DNA of 64,000 bases from Megachile rotundata (GCF_050947335.1 NC_134993.1:5332001-5396000); one strand, 5' to 3'. Positions 15,301-31,507 are shown, counted from the stretch's first letter. Notes: a model not told the origin generated them from the letters alone. A program made the numbers and translations.

Positions 15301-17240
15301 TCACAATAACACAATCAGACAATCACACAGTCACACAATCACGATCACACAATCACGATCACACAATCACGATCACACAATCGCGATCACACAATCACGA
15401 TCACACAATCACGATCACACAATCACAATCACACAACCACAATCACACAATCAAAACCACACAATCACAGTCACACAATCAAGGTCACACAATGACGATC
15501 ACACAATCACCATCACACAATAACGATCACACAATCACAATCACACAATCACGATCACACAATCACGATCACTCAATCACAATCACACAATCACAAACAC
15601 ACAGTCGCGATCACACGATCACGATCACACGATCACGATCACACAATCACAATCACACAATCAACGCCACACAATGACGATCACACAATCACCATCACAC
15701 AATCTCGACCACACAATCACGATCACACAATCACGATCACACAATCACGTTCACACAATCACAAACACACAGTCGCGATCACACGATCACGATCACACAA
15801 TCACGATCACACAGTCACGATCACACAATCACAATCGCACAATCACAATCACACAATCACGATCACACAATCACGATCACTCAATCACAATCACACAATC
15901 ACAATCACACAATCACGACCACACAGTCACGATCACACAATCACAATCATACAATCACAATCACACAATCACAATAACACAATCAGACAATCACACAGTC
16001 ACACAATCACGATCACACAACCACGATCACACAATCACGATCACACAATCACGATCACACAATCACCATCCCACAATCACCATCACACAATCACCATCAC
16101 ACAATCACGATCACACAATCACGATCACACAATCACAATCACGCAATCACAATCACACAATCACAGTCACACAATCACAATCATACAATCACAATCACAC
16201 AATCACAATCTCACAATCACAATTACACAATCACAATCACACAATCACAATCACACAATCACAATCACACAATCACAATCACACAATCACAATCACACAA
16301 TCACAATCCCACAATCACAATCCCACAATCACAATCACACAACCACAATCACACAATCACACAGTCACAATCCCTCAATCACGATCACACAATCATGATC
16401 ACACAATCACGAACACACAATCACGATCACACAATCACGATCACACAATCACGATCACACAATCACGATCACACAATCACCATCACACAATCACCATCAC
16501 ACAATCACCATCACACAATCACAATCACACAATCAAGGTCACACAATGACGATCGCACAATCACCATCACACAATCACGACCACTCAATCACGATCACAC
16601 AATCACGATCACACAATCACGATCACACAATCACGTTCACAAAATCACAATCACACAATCACAATCACACAATCACAATCCCACAATCACGATCACACAA
16701 TCACAATCACACAATCACAATCACAATCACGATCACACAGTCACGATCACACAATCGGAGTCACACAATCACAATCACACAACCACAATCACACAATCAT
16801 ACAGTCACAATCCCACAATCACGATCACACAATCACGACCACACAGTCACGATCACACAATCACAATCACACAATCACAATCACACAATCACAATCACAC
16901 AATCACAATCACACAATCACAATAACACAATCAGACAATCACACAGTCACACAATCACGATCACACAATCACGATCACACAATCACTATCACACAATCGC
17001 GATCACACAATCACGATCACACAATCACGATCACACAATCACAATCACACAATCACAATCACACAATCAAAACCACACAATCACAGTCACACAATCAAGG
17101 TCACAAAATGACGATCACACAATCACCATCACACAATAACGATCACACAATCACAATCACACAATCACGATCACTCAATCACGATCACTCAATCACAATC
17201 ACACAATCACAAACACACAGTCGCGATCACACGATCACGA
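12375..17240 (+). repeat. Flank duplication, left copy (partner 58981-64000)
   Basis: This segment matches the right end of the window in the same orientation. The offset starts at 46606, becomes 46592 after one 14-bp change near 12.55 kb, 46802 after a 210 bp difference near 14.02 kb, 46746 by 15.1 kb, and 46760 at the end. The shared diagnostic variants include AGTCAGTCAC, CGAGCACAC, TCGTTATC and TCGGAGTC. It overlaps the right end of the 6 kb duplication, so the 12.4-13.7 kb region exists in three related copies in the window. The right limit is set only by the window end in the partner. Confidence 0.85.
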
Positions 17241-17371
17241 TCACACGATCACGATCACACAATCACAATCACACAATCAACGCCACACAATGACGATCAC
17301 ACAATCACCATCACACAATCTCGACCACACAATCACGATCACACAATCACGATCACACAATCACGTTCACA
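17241..17371 (+). repeat. A-type satellite joining two duplicated segments
   Basis: About 130 bp of 14-bp units lie between the end of the visible flank duplication and the start of the 1.3 kb tandem segment. It contains one AATGAC variant at 17290. The flank duplication may continue through it, but its partner is cut off by the window edge. Confidence 0.7.
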
Positions 17372-18702
17372 CAATCACAAACACACAGTCGCGATCACAC
17401 GATCACGATCACACAATCACGATCACACAGTCACGATCACACAATCACAATCGCACAATCTCAATCACACAATCACGATCACACAATCACGATCACTCAA
17501 TCACAATCACACAATCACAATCACACAATCACGACCACACAGTCACGATCACACAATCACAATCATACAATCACAATCACACAATCACAATAACACAATC
17601 AGACAATCACACAGTCACACAATCACGATCACACAACCACGATCACACAATCACGATCACACAATCACGATCACACAATCACGATCACGCAATCACGATC
17701 ACACAATCACAATCACACAATCACAATCACACAATCACAATCACACAATCACAATCCCACAATCACAATCCCACAATCACAATCCCACAATCACACAGTC
17801 ACAATCAAACAATCACGATCACACAATCACGATCACACAATCACAATCACACAATCACAATCACACAATCACAATCACAATCACACAATCACAATCACAC
17901 AATCACAATCACACAATCACACTGTCACAATCCCACAATCACGATCACACAATCACGATCACACAGTCACGATCACACGATCACGATCACACAATATCAA
18001 TCACACAATCACAATCACACAATCACGAGCACACAATCACGATCACACAATCACCATCACACAATCACGATCACACAATCACGATCACACAATCACGATC
18101 ACACAATCACAGTCACACAATCACAATCACACAATCACAATCACACAATCACAATCACAATCACGATCAAACAGTCACGATCACACAATCAGAGTCACAC
18201 AATCGCAATCACACAACCACAATCACACAATCACACAGTCACAATCCCACAATCACGATCACACAATCACGACCACACAGTCACGGTCACACAATCACAA
18301 TCACACAATCACAATATCACAATCGCAATCACACAATCACAATAACACAATCAGACAATCACACAATCACACAATCACACAATCACGATCACACAATCAT
18401 GATCACACAATCACGATCACACAATCACGATCACACAATCACGATCACACAATCACCATCACACAATCACCATCACACAATCACAATCACACAATCAAGG
18501 TCGCACAATGACGATCACACAATCACCATCACACAATCACGACCACTCAATCACGATCACACAATCACGATCACACAATCACGATCACACAATCACGTTC
18601 ACACAATCACAAACACAGAGTTGCGATCACACGATCACGATCACACAATCACGATCACACAGTCACGATCACACAATCACGATCGCACAGTCACGATCAC
18701 AC
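17372..18702 (+). repeat. 1.3 kb tandem duplication, copy 1
   Basis: Copy 1 matches 19126-20156 at offset 1754, then at 1454 from about 18.24 kb onward. Shared landmarks are TCGCGATC, AATCTCAATC near 17457, the AACCACGATC module near 17635, a TCCC run, and AATCATGATC near 18396. Copy 1 retains about 300 bp near 17.94-18.24 kb that copy 2 lacks. Confidence 0.8.
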
Positions 18703-19125
18703 AACCACAATCACACAATCATACAGTCACAATCCCACAATCACGATCACACAATCACGACCAGACAGTCACGATCACACAATCACAATCACACAATCAC
18801 AATCACACAATCACAATCACACAATCACAATCACACAATCACAATAACACAATCAGACAATCACACAGTCACACAATCACGATCACACAATCACGATCAC
18901 ACAATCACTATCACACAATCGCGATCACACAATCACGATCACACAATCACGATCACACAATCACAATCACACAATCACAATCACACAATCAAAACCACAC
19001 AATCACAGTCAAACAATCAAGGTCACACAATGACGATCACACAATCACCATCACACAATAACGATCACACAATCACAATCACACAATCACGATCACACAA
19101 TCACGATCACTCAATCACAATCACA
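18703..19125 (+). repeat. A-type satellite spacer between the 1.3 kb copies
   Basis: These 14-bp units resemble 16.78-17.2 kb. They share the ACAATCATACAG module, a CACTATCACAC variant near 18907, a TCAAAACC module near 18989 and an AATGAC variant at 19030. Nothing other than satellite is seen. Confidence 0.75.
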
Positions 19126-20156
19126 CAATCACAAACACACAGTCGCGATCGCACGATCACGATCACACAATCACGATCACACAGTCACGATCACACAATC
19201 ACAATCGCACAATCTCAATCACACAATCACGATCACACAATCACGATCACTCAATCACAATCACACAATCACAATCACACAATCACGACCACACAGTCAC
19301 GATCACACAATCACAATCATACAATCACAATCACACAATCACAATAACACAATCAGACAATCACACAGTCACACAATCACGATCACACAACCACGATCAC
19401 ACAATCACGATCACACAATCACGATCACACAATCACGATCACGCAATCACGATCACACAATCACAATCACACAATCACAATCACACAATCACAATCACAC
19501 AATCACAATCCCACAATCACAATCCCACAATCACAATCCCACAATCACACAGTCACAATCAAACAATCACGATCACACAATCACGATCACACAATCACAA
19601 TCACACAATCACAATCACACAATCACAATCACAATCACACAATCACAATCACACAATCACAATCACACAATCACAATCACACAATCACACTGTCACAATC
19701 CCACAATCACGATCACACAATCACGACCACACAGTCACGGTCACACAATCACAATCACACAATCACAATATCACAATCGCAATCACACAATCACAATAAC
19801 ACAATCAGACAATCACACAATCACGCAATCACACAATCACGATCACACAATCATGATCACACAATCACGATCACACAATCACGATCACACAATCACGATC
19901 ACACAATCACCATCACACAATCACCATCACACAATCACAATCACACAATCAAGGTCGCACAATGACGATCACACAATCACCATCACACAATCACGACCAC
20001 TCAATCACGATCACACAATCACGATCACACAATCACGATCACACAATCACGTTCACACAATCACAAACACAGAGTTGCGATCACACGATCACGATCACAC
20101 AATCACGATCACACAGTCACGATCACACAATCACGATCGCACAGTCACGATCACAC
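19126..20156 (+). repeat. 1.3 kb tandem duplication, copy 2, with 300 bp deletion
   Basis: This is copy 2 of 17372-18702, shorter by 300 bp. The missing part corresponds to about 17.94-18.24 kb. In copy 1 both edges carry the same string, AATCCCACAATCACGATC, which suggests deletion by recombination between short direct repeats. Base differences include TCGCACG near 19150 against TCACACG in copy 1. Confidence 0.78.
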
Positions 20157-20832
20157 AATCAGAGTCACACAATCACAATCACACAACCACAATCACACAA
20201 TCACACAGTCACAATCCCACAATCACGATCACACAATCACGACCACACAGTCACGATCACACAATCACAATCATACAATCACAATCACACAATTACAATA
20301 ACACAATCAGACAATCACACAGTCACACAATCACGATCACACAATCACGATCACACAATCATAATCACACAATCACGATCAAACAATCACGATCACACAA
20401 TCACGATCACACAATCACAATCACACAATCACAATCACACAATCACGATCACACAATCACGATCACTCAATCACAATCACACAATCACAAAAACACAGTC
20501 GCGATCACACGATCACGATCACACGATCACGATCACACGATCACGATCACACGATCACGATCACACAATCACAATCACACAATCGAGGCCACACAATGAC
20601 GATCACACAATCACCATCACACAATCTCGACCACACAATCACGATCACACAATCACGATCACACAATCACGTTCACACAATCACAAGCACACAGTCGCGA
20701 TCACTCGATCACGATCACACAATCACGATCACACAGTCACGATCACACAATCACAATCGCACAATCACAATCACACAATCACGATCACACAATCACGATC
20801 ACTCAATCACAATCACACAATCACAATCACAC
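20157..20832 (+). repeat. A-type satellite leading into the HOR array
   Basis: This satellite is closely related to 4.2-4.85 kb, with the same order of AGAGTC, AATTACAATAAC, AATCAGAC and TCGCGATC variants. It ends with the AATGAC variant at 20596 and a TCACTCG module near 20703 that is also typical of U units. It is the last A-type stretch before the composite W and U units begin. Confidence 0.75.
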
Positions 20833-21737
20833 AATCAAAACCACACAATCACAATCACACAATCAAGGTCACACAATGACGATCACACAATCACCATCAC
20901 ACAATCACGATCACACAATCACAATCACACAATCACGATCACACAATCACGATCACTCAATCACAATCACACAATCACAAACACACAGTCGCGATCACAT
21001 GATCACGATCACACGATCACGATCACACAATCACAATCACACAAGCAACGCCACACAATGACGATCACACAATCACCATCACACAATCTCGACCACACAA
21101 TCACGATCACACAATCACGATCACACAATCACGATCACACAATCACAATCACACAATCAAAATCACACAATCACAATCACACAATCAAGGTCACACAATG
21201 ACGATCACACAATCACCATCACACAATCACGATCACACAATCACAATCACACAATCACGATCACACAATCACGATCACACAATCACAATCACACAATCAC
21301 AATCACACAATCAAAACCACACAATCACAATCACACAATCAAGGTCACACAATGACGATCACACAATCACCATCACACAATCACGATCACACAATCACAA
21401 TCACACAATCACGATCACACAATCACGATCACTCAATCACAATCACACAATCACGTTCACACAATCACAAACACACAGTCGCGATCACACCATCACGATC
21501 ACACAATCACGATCACACAGTCACGATCACACAATTACGATCACACAGTCACGATCACACAATCAGAGTCACACAATCACAATCACACAACCACAATCAC
21601 ACAATCACACAGTCACAATACCACAATCACGATCACACAATCACGACCACACAGTCACGATCACACAATCACGATCACACAATCACAATCACACAATCAC
21701 AATCACACAATCACAATAACACAATCAAGGTCGCACA
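20833..21737 (+). repeat. Partial W unit (right-hand 905 bp)
   Basis: This segment matches 22559-23463 at a constant offset of 1726. It carries the three closely spaced AATGAC variants (20876, 21198, 21352), the AAGCAACG variant near 21043 and the AATTACG variant near 21533. The left half of W is absent and A-type sequence takes its place. It reads ACAATCACGATCACTC near 21420 where the four later W copies have ACAAACACGATCACTC. Confidence 0.82.
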
Positions 21738-23463
21738 ATGACGATCACAAAATCACCATCACACAATCACGACCACTCAATCACGATCACACAATCACGA
21801 TCACACAATCACGATCACACAATCACGTTCACACAATCACAAACACAGAGTTGCGATCACACGATCACGATCACACAATCACGATCACACAGTCACGATC
21901 ACACAATCACGATCACACAGTCACGATCACACAATCAGAGTCACACAATCACAATCACACAACCACAATCACACAATCACACAGTCACAATCCCACAATC
22001 ACGATCACACAATCACGACCACACAGTCACGATCACACAATCACAATCATACAATCACAATCACACAATCACAATAACACAATCAGACAATCACACAGTC
22101 ACACAATCACGATCACACAATCACGATCACACAATCACGATCACACAATCACGATCACACAATCACGATCACACAATCACAATCAAACAATCACAATCAC
22201 ACAATCACGATCACACAATCACGATCACTCAATCACAATCACACAGTCGCGATCACACGATCACGATCACACAATCACGATCACACAATCGCGATCACAC
22301 AATCACGATCACACAATCACGATCACACAATCACAATCACACAATCACAATCACACAATCACAATAACACAATCAGACAATCACACAGTCACACAATCAC
22401 AATAACACAATCACAATAACACAATCACAATAACACAATCAGACAATCACACAGTCACACAATCACGATCACACAATCACGATCACACAATCACGATCAC
22501 ACAATCGCGATCACACAATCACGATCACACAATCACGATCACACAATCACAATCACACAATCAAAACCACACAATCACAATCACACAATCAAGGTCACAC
22601 AATGACGATCACACAATCACCATCACACAATCACGATCACACAATCACAATCACACAATCACGATCACACAATCACGATCACTCAATCACAATCACACAA
22701 TCACAAACACACAGTCGCGATCACACGATCACGATCACACGATCACGATCACACAATCACAATCACACAAGCAACGCCACACAATGACGATCACACAATC
22801 ACCATCACACAATCTCGACCACACAATCACGATCACACAATCACGATCACACAATCACGATCACACAATCACAATCACACAATCAAAATCACACAATCAC
22901 AATCACACAATCAAGGTCACACAATGACGATCACACAATCACCATCACACAATCACGATCACACAATCACAATCACACAATCACGGTCACACAATCACGA
23001 TCACACAATCACAATCACACAATCACAATCACACAATCAAAACCACACAATCACAATCACACAATCAAGGTCACACAATGACGATCACACAATCACCATC
23101 ACACAATCACGATCACACAATCACAATCACACAATCACGATCACACAAACACGATCACTCAATCACAATCACACAATCACGTTCACACAATCACAAACAC
23201 ACAGTCGCGATCACACCATCACGATCACACAATCACGATCACACAGTCACGATCACACAATTACGATCACACAGTCACGATCACACAATCAGAGTCACAC
23301 AATCACAATCACACAACCACAATCACACAATCACACAGTCACAATACCACAATCACGATCACACAATCACGACCACACAGTCACGATCACACAATCACGA
23401 TCACACAATCACAATCACACAATCACAATCACACAATCACAATAACACAATCAAGGTCGCACA
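21738..23463 (+). repeat. W unit 1 (1726 bp)
   Basis: This is the first complete W composite unit. It starts at AATGACGATCACAAAATC, a variant shared with the other full W units, and includes a run of AATAAC modules near 22400-22430, AAGCAACG near 22769 and ACAAACACG near 23147. It has the same total length as W2 and W3 but differs inside: it lacks one 14-bp unit near the start and has one extra AATAAC-bearing unit near 22.40 kb, so the two changes cancel. Confidence 0.85.
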
Positions 23464-25473
23464 ATGACGATCACACAATCACCATCACACAATCACGACC
23501 ACTCAATCACGATCACACAATCACGATCACACATTCACGATCACACAATCACGTTCACACAATCACAAACACAGAGTTGCGATCACACGATCACGATCAC
23601 ACAATCACGATCACACGATCACTATCACACGATCACGATCACACAATCACAATCACACAATCAAGGCCACACAATGACGATCACACAATCACCATCACAC
23701 AATCTCGACCACACAATCACGATCACACAATCACGGTCACACAATCACGTTCACACAATCACAAGCACACAGTCGCGATCACTCGATCACGATCACACAA
23801 TCACGATCACACAGTCACGATCACACAATCACAATCGCACAATCACAATCACACAATCACGATCACACAATCACGATCAATCAATCACAATCACACAATC
23901 ACAATCACACAATCACGACCACACAGTCACGATCACACAATCACAATCATACAATCACAATCACACAATCACAATAACACAATCGGACAATCACACAGTC
24001 ACACAATCACGATCACACAATCACAATAACACAATCAGACAATCACACAGTCACACAATCACGATCACACAATCACGATCACACAATCACAATCACACAA
24101 TCACAATCACACAATCAAAACCACACAATCACAATCACACAATCAAGGTCACACAATGACGATCACACAATCACCATCACACAATCACGATCACACAATC
24201 ACAATCACACAATCACGATCACACAATCACGATCACTCAATCACAATCACACAATCACGTTCACACAATCACAAACACACAGTCGCGATCACACCATCAC
24301 GATCACACAATCACGATCACACAATCACGTTCACACAATCACAAACACAGAGTTGCGATCACACGATCACGATCACACAATCACGATCACACAGTCACGA
24401 TCACACAATCACGATCACACAGTCACGATCACACAATCAGAGTCACACAATCACAATCACACAACCACAATCACACAATCACACAGTCACAATCCCACAA
24501 TCACGATCACACAATCACGACCACACAGTCACGATCACACAATCACAATCATACAATCACAATCACACAATCACAATAACACAATCAGACAATCACACAG
24601 TCACACAATCACGATCACACAATCACGATCACACAATCACGATCACACAATCACGATCACACAATCACAATCAAACAATCACAATCACACAATCACGATC
24701 ACACAATCACGATCACTCAATCACAATCACACAATCACGTTCACACAATCACAAACACACAGTCGCGATCACACCATCACGATCACACAATCACGATCAC
24801 ACAGTCACGATCACACAATTACGATCACACAGTCACGATCACACAATCAGAGTCACACAATCACAATCACACAACCACAATCACACAATCACACAGTCAC
24901 AATCCCACAATCACGATCACACAATCACGACCACACAGTCACGATCACACAATCACAATCATACAATCACAATCACACAATCACAATAACACAATCAGAC
25001 AATCACACAGTCACACAATCACGATCACACAATCACGATCACACAATCACGATCACACAATCACGATCACACAATCACGATCACACAATCACGATCACAC
25101 AATCACGATCACACAATCACAATCAAACAATCACAATCACACAATCACGATCACACAATCACGATCACTCAATCACAATCACACAATCACGTTCACACAA
25201 TCACAAACACACAGTCGCGATCACACCATCACGATCACACAATCACGATCACACAGTCACGATCACACAATTACGATCACACAGTCACGATCACACAATC
25301 AGAGTCACACAATCACAATCACACAACCACAATCACACAATCACACAGTCACAATACCACAATCACGATCACACAATCACGACCACACAGTCACGATCAC
25401 ACAATCACGATCACACAATCACAATCACACAATCACAATCACACAATCACAATAACACAATCAAGGTCGCACA
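23464..25473 (+). repeat. U unit 1 (2010 bp HOR)
   Basis: First full copy of the 2010 bp composite. Internal landmarks used for every U copy are: AATGAC at +0, +210 and +692; ACATTCACG near +70; AGAGTTGCG near +110; CACTATCACACG near +166; AATCGGAC near +520; and AGAGTTGCG again near +885. The next U starts exactly 2010 bp on. Private difference: TCACGGTCAC at 23731-23740 where other copies have TCACGATCAC. Confidence 0.9.
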
Positions 25474-27483
25474 ATGACGATCACACAATCACCATCACAC
25501 AATCACGACCACTCAATCACGATCACACAATCACGATCACACATTCACGATCACACAATCACGTTCACACAATCACAAACACAGAGTTGCGATCACACGA
25601 TCACGATCACACAATCACGATCACACGATCACTATCACACGATCACGATCACACAATCACAATCACACAATCAAGGCCACACAATGACGATCACACAATC
25701 ACCATCACACAATCTCGACCACACAATCACGATCACACAATCACGATCACACAATCACGTTCACACAATCACAAGCACACAGTCGCGATCACTCGATCAC
25801 GATCACACAATCACGATCACACAGTCACGATCACACAATCACAATCGCACAATCACAATCACACAATCACGATCACACAATCACGATCAATCAATCACAA
25901 TCACACAATCACAATCACACAATCACGACCACACAGTCACGATCACACAATCACAATCATACAATCACAATCACACAATCACAATAACACAATCGGACAA
26001 TCACACAGTCACACAATCACGATCACACAATCACAATAACACAATCAGACAATCACACAGTCACACAATCACGATCACACAATCACGATCACACAATCAC
26101 AATCACACAATCACAATCACACAATCAAAACCACACAATCACAATCACACAATCAAGGTCACACAATGACGATCACACAATCACCATCACACAATCACGA
26201 TCACACAATCGCAATCACACAATCACGATCACACAATCACGGTCACTCAATCACAATCACACAATCACGTTCACACAATCACAAACACACAGTCGCGATC
26301 ACACCATCACGATCACACAATCACGATCACACAATCACGTTCACACAATCACAAACACAGAGTTGCGATCACACGATCACGATCACACAATCACGATCAC
26401 ACAGTCACGATCACACAATCACGATCACACAGTCACGATCACACAATCAGAGTCACACAATCACAATCACACAACCACAATCACACAATCACACAGTCAC
26501 AATCCCACAATCACGATCACACAATCACGACCACACAGTCACGATCACACAATCACAATCATACAATCACAATCACACAATCACAATAACACAATCAGAC
26601 AATCACACAGTCACACAATCACGATCACACAATCACGATCACACAATCACGATCACACAATCACGATCACACAATCACAATCAAACAATCACAATCACAC
26701 AATCACGATCACACAATCACGATCACTCAATCACAATCACACAATCACGTTCACACAATCACAAACACACAGTCGCGATCACACCATCACGATCACACAA
26801 TCACGATCACACAGTCACGATCACACAATTACGATCACACAGTCACGATCACACAATCAGAGTCACACAATCACAATCACACAACCACAATCACACAATC
26901 ACACAGTCACAATCCCACAATCACGATCACACAATCACGACCACACAGTCACGATCACACAATCACAATCATACAATCACAATCACACAATCACAATAAC
27001 ACAATCAGACAATCACACAGTCACACAATCACGATCACACAATCACGATCACACAATCACGATCACACAATCACGATCACACAATCACGATCACACAATC
27101 ACGATCACACAATCACGATCACACAATCACAATCAAACAATCACAATCACACAATCACGATCACACAATCACGATCACTCAATCACAATCACACAATCAC
27201 GTTCACACAATCACAAACACACAGTCGCGATCACACCATCACGATCACACAATCACGATCACACAGTCACGATCACACAATTACGATCACACAGTCACGA
27301 TCACACAATCAGAGACACACAATCACAATCACACAACCACAATCACACAATCACACAGTCACAATACCACAATCACGATCACACAATCACGACCACACAG
27401 TCACGATCACACAGTCACGATCACATAATCACAATCACACAATCACAATCACACAATCACAATAACACAATCAAGGTCGCACA
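25474..27483 (+). repeat. U unit 2 (2010 bp), U* subtype preceding V
   Basis: Full U copy with private changes near 26210 (TCGCAATC) and 26241 (GGTCACTC). Its distal end carries the U* markers AGAGAC at 27311-27316, an extra ACAGTC and CACATAATC near 27423. These are shared only with the other full U copies lying directly before a V unit. Confidence 0.9.
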
Positions 27484-28311
27484 ATGACGATCACACAATC
27501 ACCATCACACAATCACGACCACTCAATCACGATCACACAATCACGATCACACATTCACGATCACACAATCACGTTCACACAATCACAAACACAGAGTTGC
27601 GATCACACGATCACGATCACACAATCACGACCACACGATCACGATCACACGATCACGATCACACAATCACAATCACACAATCAAGGCCACACAATGACGA
27701 TCACACAATCACGATCACACAATCACGTTCACACAATCACAAGCACACAGTCGCGATCACTCGATCACGATCACACAATCACGATCACACAGTCACGATC
27801 ACACAATCACAATCGCACAATCACAATCACACAATCACGATCACACAATCACGATCACACAATCACGATCACTCAATCACAATCACACAATCACAATCAC
27901 ACAATCACGACCACACAGTCACGATCACACAATCACAATCATACAATCACAATCACACAATCACAATAACACAATCAGACAATCACACAGTCACACAATC
28001 ACGATCACACAATCACAATAACACAATCAGACAATCACACAGTCACACAATCACGATCACACAATCACGATCACACAATCACGATCACACAATCACAATC
28101 ACACAATCACCATCACACAATCACGATCACACAATCACGATCACACAATCACGATCACTCAATCACAATCACACAATCACAAAAACACAGCCGCGATCAC
28201 ACGATCACGATCACACGATCACGATCACACAATCACGATCACGCAATCACGATCACACAATCACAATCATACAATCACAATCACACAATCAGAATAACAC
28301 AATCAGACAAT
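27484..28311 (+). repeat. V unit 1 (828 bp)
   Basis: V begins like U for about 200 bp but carries CACGACCACACG in place of CACTATCACACG territory, lacks two 14-bp units after the second AATGAC, and then jumps to a distinct tail. The tail has ACACAGCCGCGATC near 28187 and AATCAGAATAAC near 28287. Similar CAGCCGCG tails occur at about 14.2 kb and 61.0 kb in A-type satellite, so V looks like a hybrid of U and A-type sequence. This copy has one extra 14-bp unit relative to the 814 bp V copies. Confidence 0.85.
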
Positions 28312-30321
28312 CACACAGTCACACAATCACGATCACACAATCACGATCACTCAATCACGATCACACAATCACGATCACACATTCACGATCACACAATCAC
28401 GTTCACACAATCACAAACACAGAGTTGCGATCACACGATCACGATCACACAATCACGATCACACGATCACTATCACACGATCACGATCACACAATCACAA
28501 TCACACAATCAAGGCCACACAATGACGATCACACAATCACCATCACACAATCTCGACCACACAATCACGATCACACAATCACGATCACACAATCACGTTC
28601 ACACAATCACAAGCACACAGTCGCGATCACTCGATCACGATCACACAATCACGATCACACAGTCACGATCACACAATCACAATCGCACAATCACAATCAC
28701 ACAATCACGATCACACAATCACGATCAATCAATCACAATCACACAATCACAATCACACAATCACGACCACACAGTCACGATCACACAATCACAATCATAC
28801 AATCACAATCACACAATCACAATAACACAATCGGACAATCACACAGTCACACAATCACGATCACACAATCACAATAACACAATCAGACAATCACACAGTC
28901 ACACAATCACGATCACACAATCACGATCACACAATCACAATCACACAATCACAATCACACAATCAAAACCACACAATCACAATCACACAATCAAGGTCAC
29001 ACAATGACGATCACACAATCACCATCACACAATCACGATCACACAATCACAATCACACAATCACGATCACACAATCACGATCACTCAATCACAATCACAC
29101 AATCACGTTCACACAATCACAAACACACAGTCGCGATCACACCATCACGATCACACAATCACGATCACACAATCACGTTCACACAATCACAAACACAGAG
29201 TTGCGATCACACGATCACGATCACACAATCACGATCACACAGTCACGATCACACAATCACGATCACACAGTCACGATCACACAATCAGAGTCACACAATC
29301 ACAATCACACAACCACAATCACACAATCACACAGTCACAATCCCACAATCACGATCACACAATCACGACCACACAGTCACGATCACACAATCACAATCAT
29401 ACAATCACAATCACACAATCACAATAACACAATCAGACAATCACACAGTCACACAATCACGATCACACAATCACGATCACACAATCACGATCACACAATC
29501 ACGATCACACAATCACAATCAAACAATCACAATCACACAATCACGATCACACAATCACGATCACTCAATCACAATCACACAATCACGTTCACACAATCAC
29601 AAACACACAGTCGCGATCACACCATCACGATCACACAATCACGATCACACAGTCACGATCACACAATTACGATCACACAGTCACGATCACACAATCAGAG
29701 TCACACAATCACAATCACACAACCACAATCACACAATCACACAGTCACAATCCCACAATCACGATCACACAATCACGACCACACAGTCACGATCACACAA
29801 TCACAATCATACAATCACAATCACACAATCACAATAACACAATCAGACAATCACACAGTCACACAATCACGATCACACAATCACGATCACACAATCACGA
29901 TCACACAATCACGATCACACAATCACGATCACACAATCACGATCACACAATCACGATCACACAATCACAATCAAACAATCACAATCACACAATCACGATC
30001 ACACAATCACGATCACTCAATCACAATCACACAATCACGTTCACACAATCACAAACACACAGTCGCGATCACACCATCACGATCACACAATCACGATCAC
30101 ACAGTCACGATCACACAATTACGATCACACAGTCACGATCACACAATCAGAGTCACACAATCACAATCACACAACCACAATCACACAATCACACAGTCAC
30201 AATACCACAATCACGATCACACAATCACGACCACACAGTCACGATCACACAATCACGATCACACAATCACAATCACACAATCACAATCACACAATCACAA
30301 TAACACAATCAAGGTCGCACA
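28312..30321 (+). repeat. U unit 3 (2010 bp), post-V form
   Basis: Full-length U whose first 50 or so bases are replaced: the opening AATGAC and CACCATC modules are missing and V tail sequence (ACACAGTCACACAATC) leads straight into the shared ACATTCACG module. The second AATGAC is at 28522 and the third at 29004. The same altered start is seen in every U that follows a V. Confidence 0.87.
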
Positions 30322-31507
30322 ATGACGATCACACAATCACCATCACACAATCACGACCACTCAATCACGATCACACAATCACGATCACACATTCACGATC
30401 ACACAATCACGTTCACACAATCACAAACACAGAGTTGCGATCACACGATCACGATCACACAATCACGATCACACGATCACTATCACACGATCACGATCAC
30501 ACAATCACAATCACACAATCAAGGCCACACAATGACGATCACACAATCACCATCACACAATCTCGACCACACAATCACGATCACACAATCACGATCACAC
30601 AATCACGTTCACACAATCACAAGCACACAGTCGCGATCACTCGATCACGATCACACAATCACGATCACACAGTCACGATCACACAATCACAATCGCACAA
30701 TCACAATCACACAATCACGATCACACAATCACGATCAATCAATCACAATCACACAATCACAATCACACAATCACGACCACACAGTCACGATCACACAATC
30801 ACAATCATACAATCACAATCACACAATCACAATAACACAATCGGACAATCACACAGTCACACAATCACGATCACACAATCACAATAACACAATCAGACAA
30901 TCACACAGTCACACAATCACGATCACACAATCACGATCACACAATCACAATCACACAATCACAATCACACAATCAAAACCACACAATCACAATCACACAA
31001 TCAAGGTCACACAATGACGATCACACAATCACCATCACACAATCACGATCACACAATCACAATCACACAATCACGATCACACAATCACGATCACTCAATC
31101 ACAATCACACAATCACGTTCACACAATCACAAACACACAGTCGCGATCACACCATCACGATCACACAATCACGATCACACAATCACGTTCACACAATCAC
31201 AAACACAGAGTTGCGATCACACGATCACGATCACACAATCACGATCACACAGTCACGATCACACAATCACGATCACACAGTCACGATCACACAATCAGAG
31301 TCACACAATCACAATCACACAACCACAATCACACAATCACACAGTCACAATCCCACAATCACGATCACACAATCACGACCACACAGTCACGATCACACAA
31401 TCACAATCATACAATCACAATCACACAATCACAATAACACAATCAGACAATCACACAGTCACACAATCACGATCACACAATCACAATAACACAATCAAGG
31501 TCGCACA
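30322..31507 (+). repeat. Truncated U unit 4 (1186 bp)
   Basis: This copy matches U from its start to about +1150, then jumps near 31475-31490 to the last bases of a U, losing 824 bp. In a full U the string ACAATCACAATAACACAATC occurs at both sides of the missing part, followed by AGAC on the left and AAGG on the right. This fits a deletion between short direct repeats. CACTATCACACG and AATCGGAC are both retained, so it is an ordinary interior U by origin. Confidence 0.87.
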
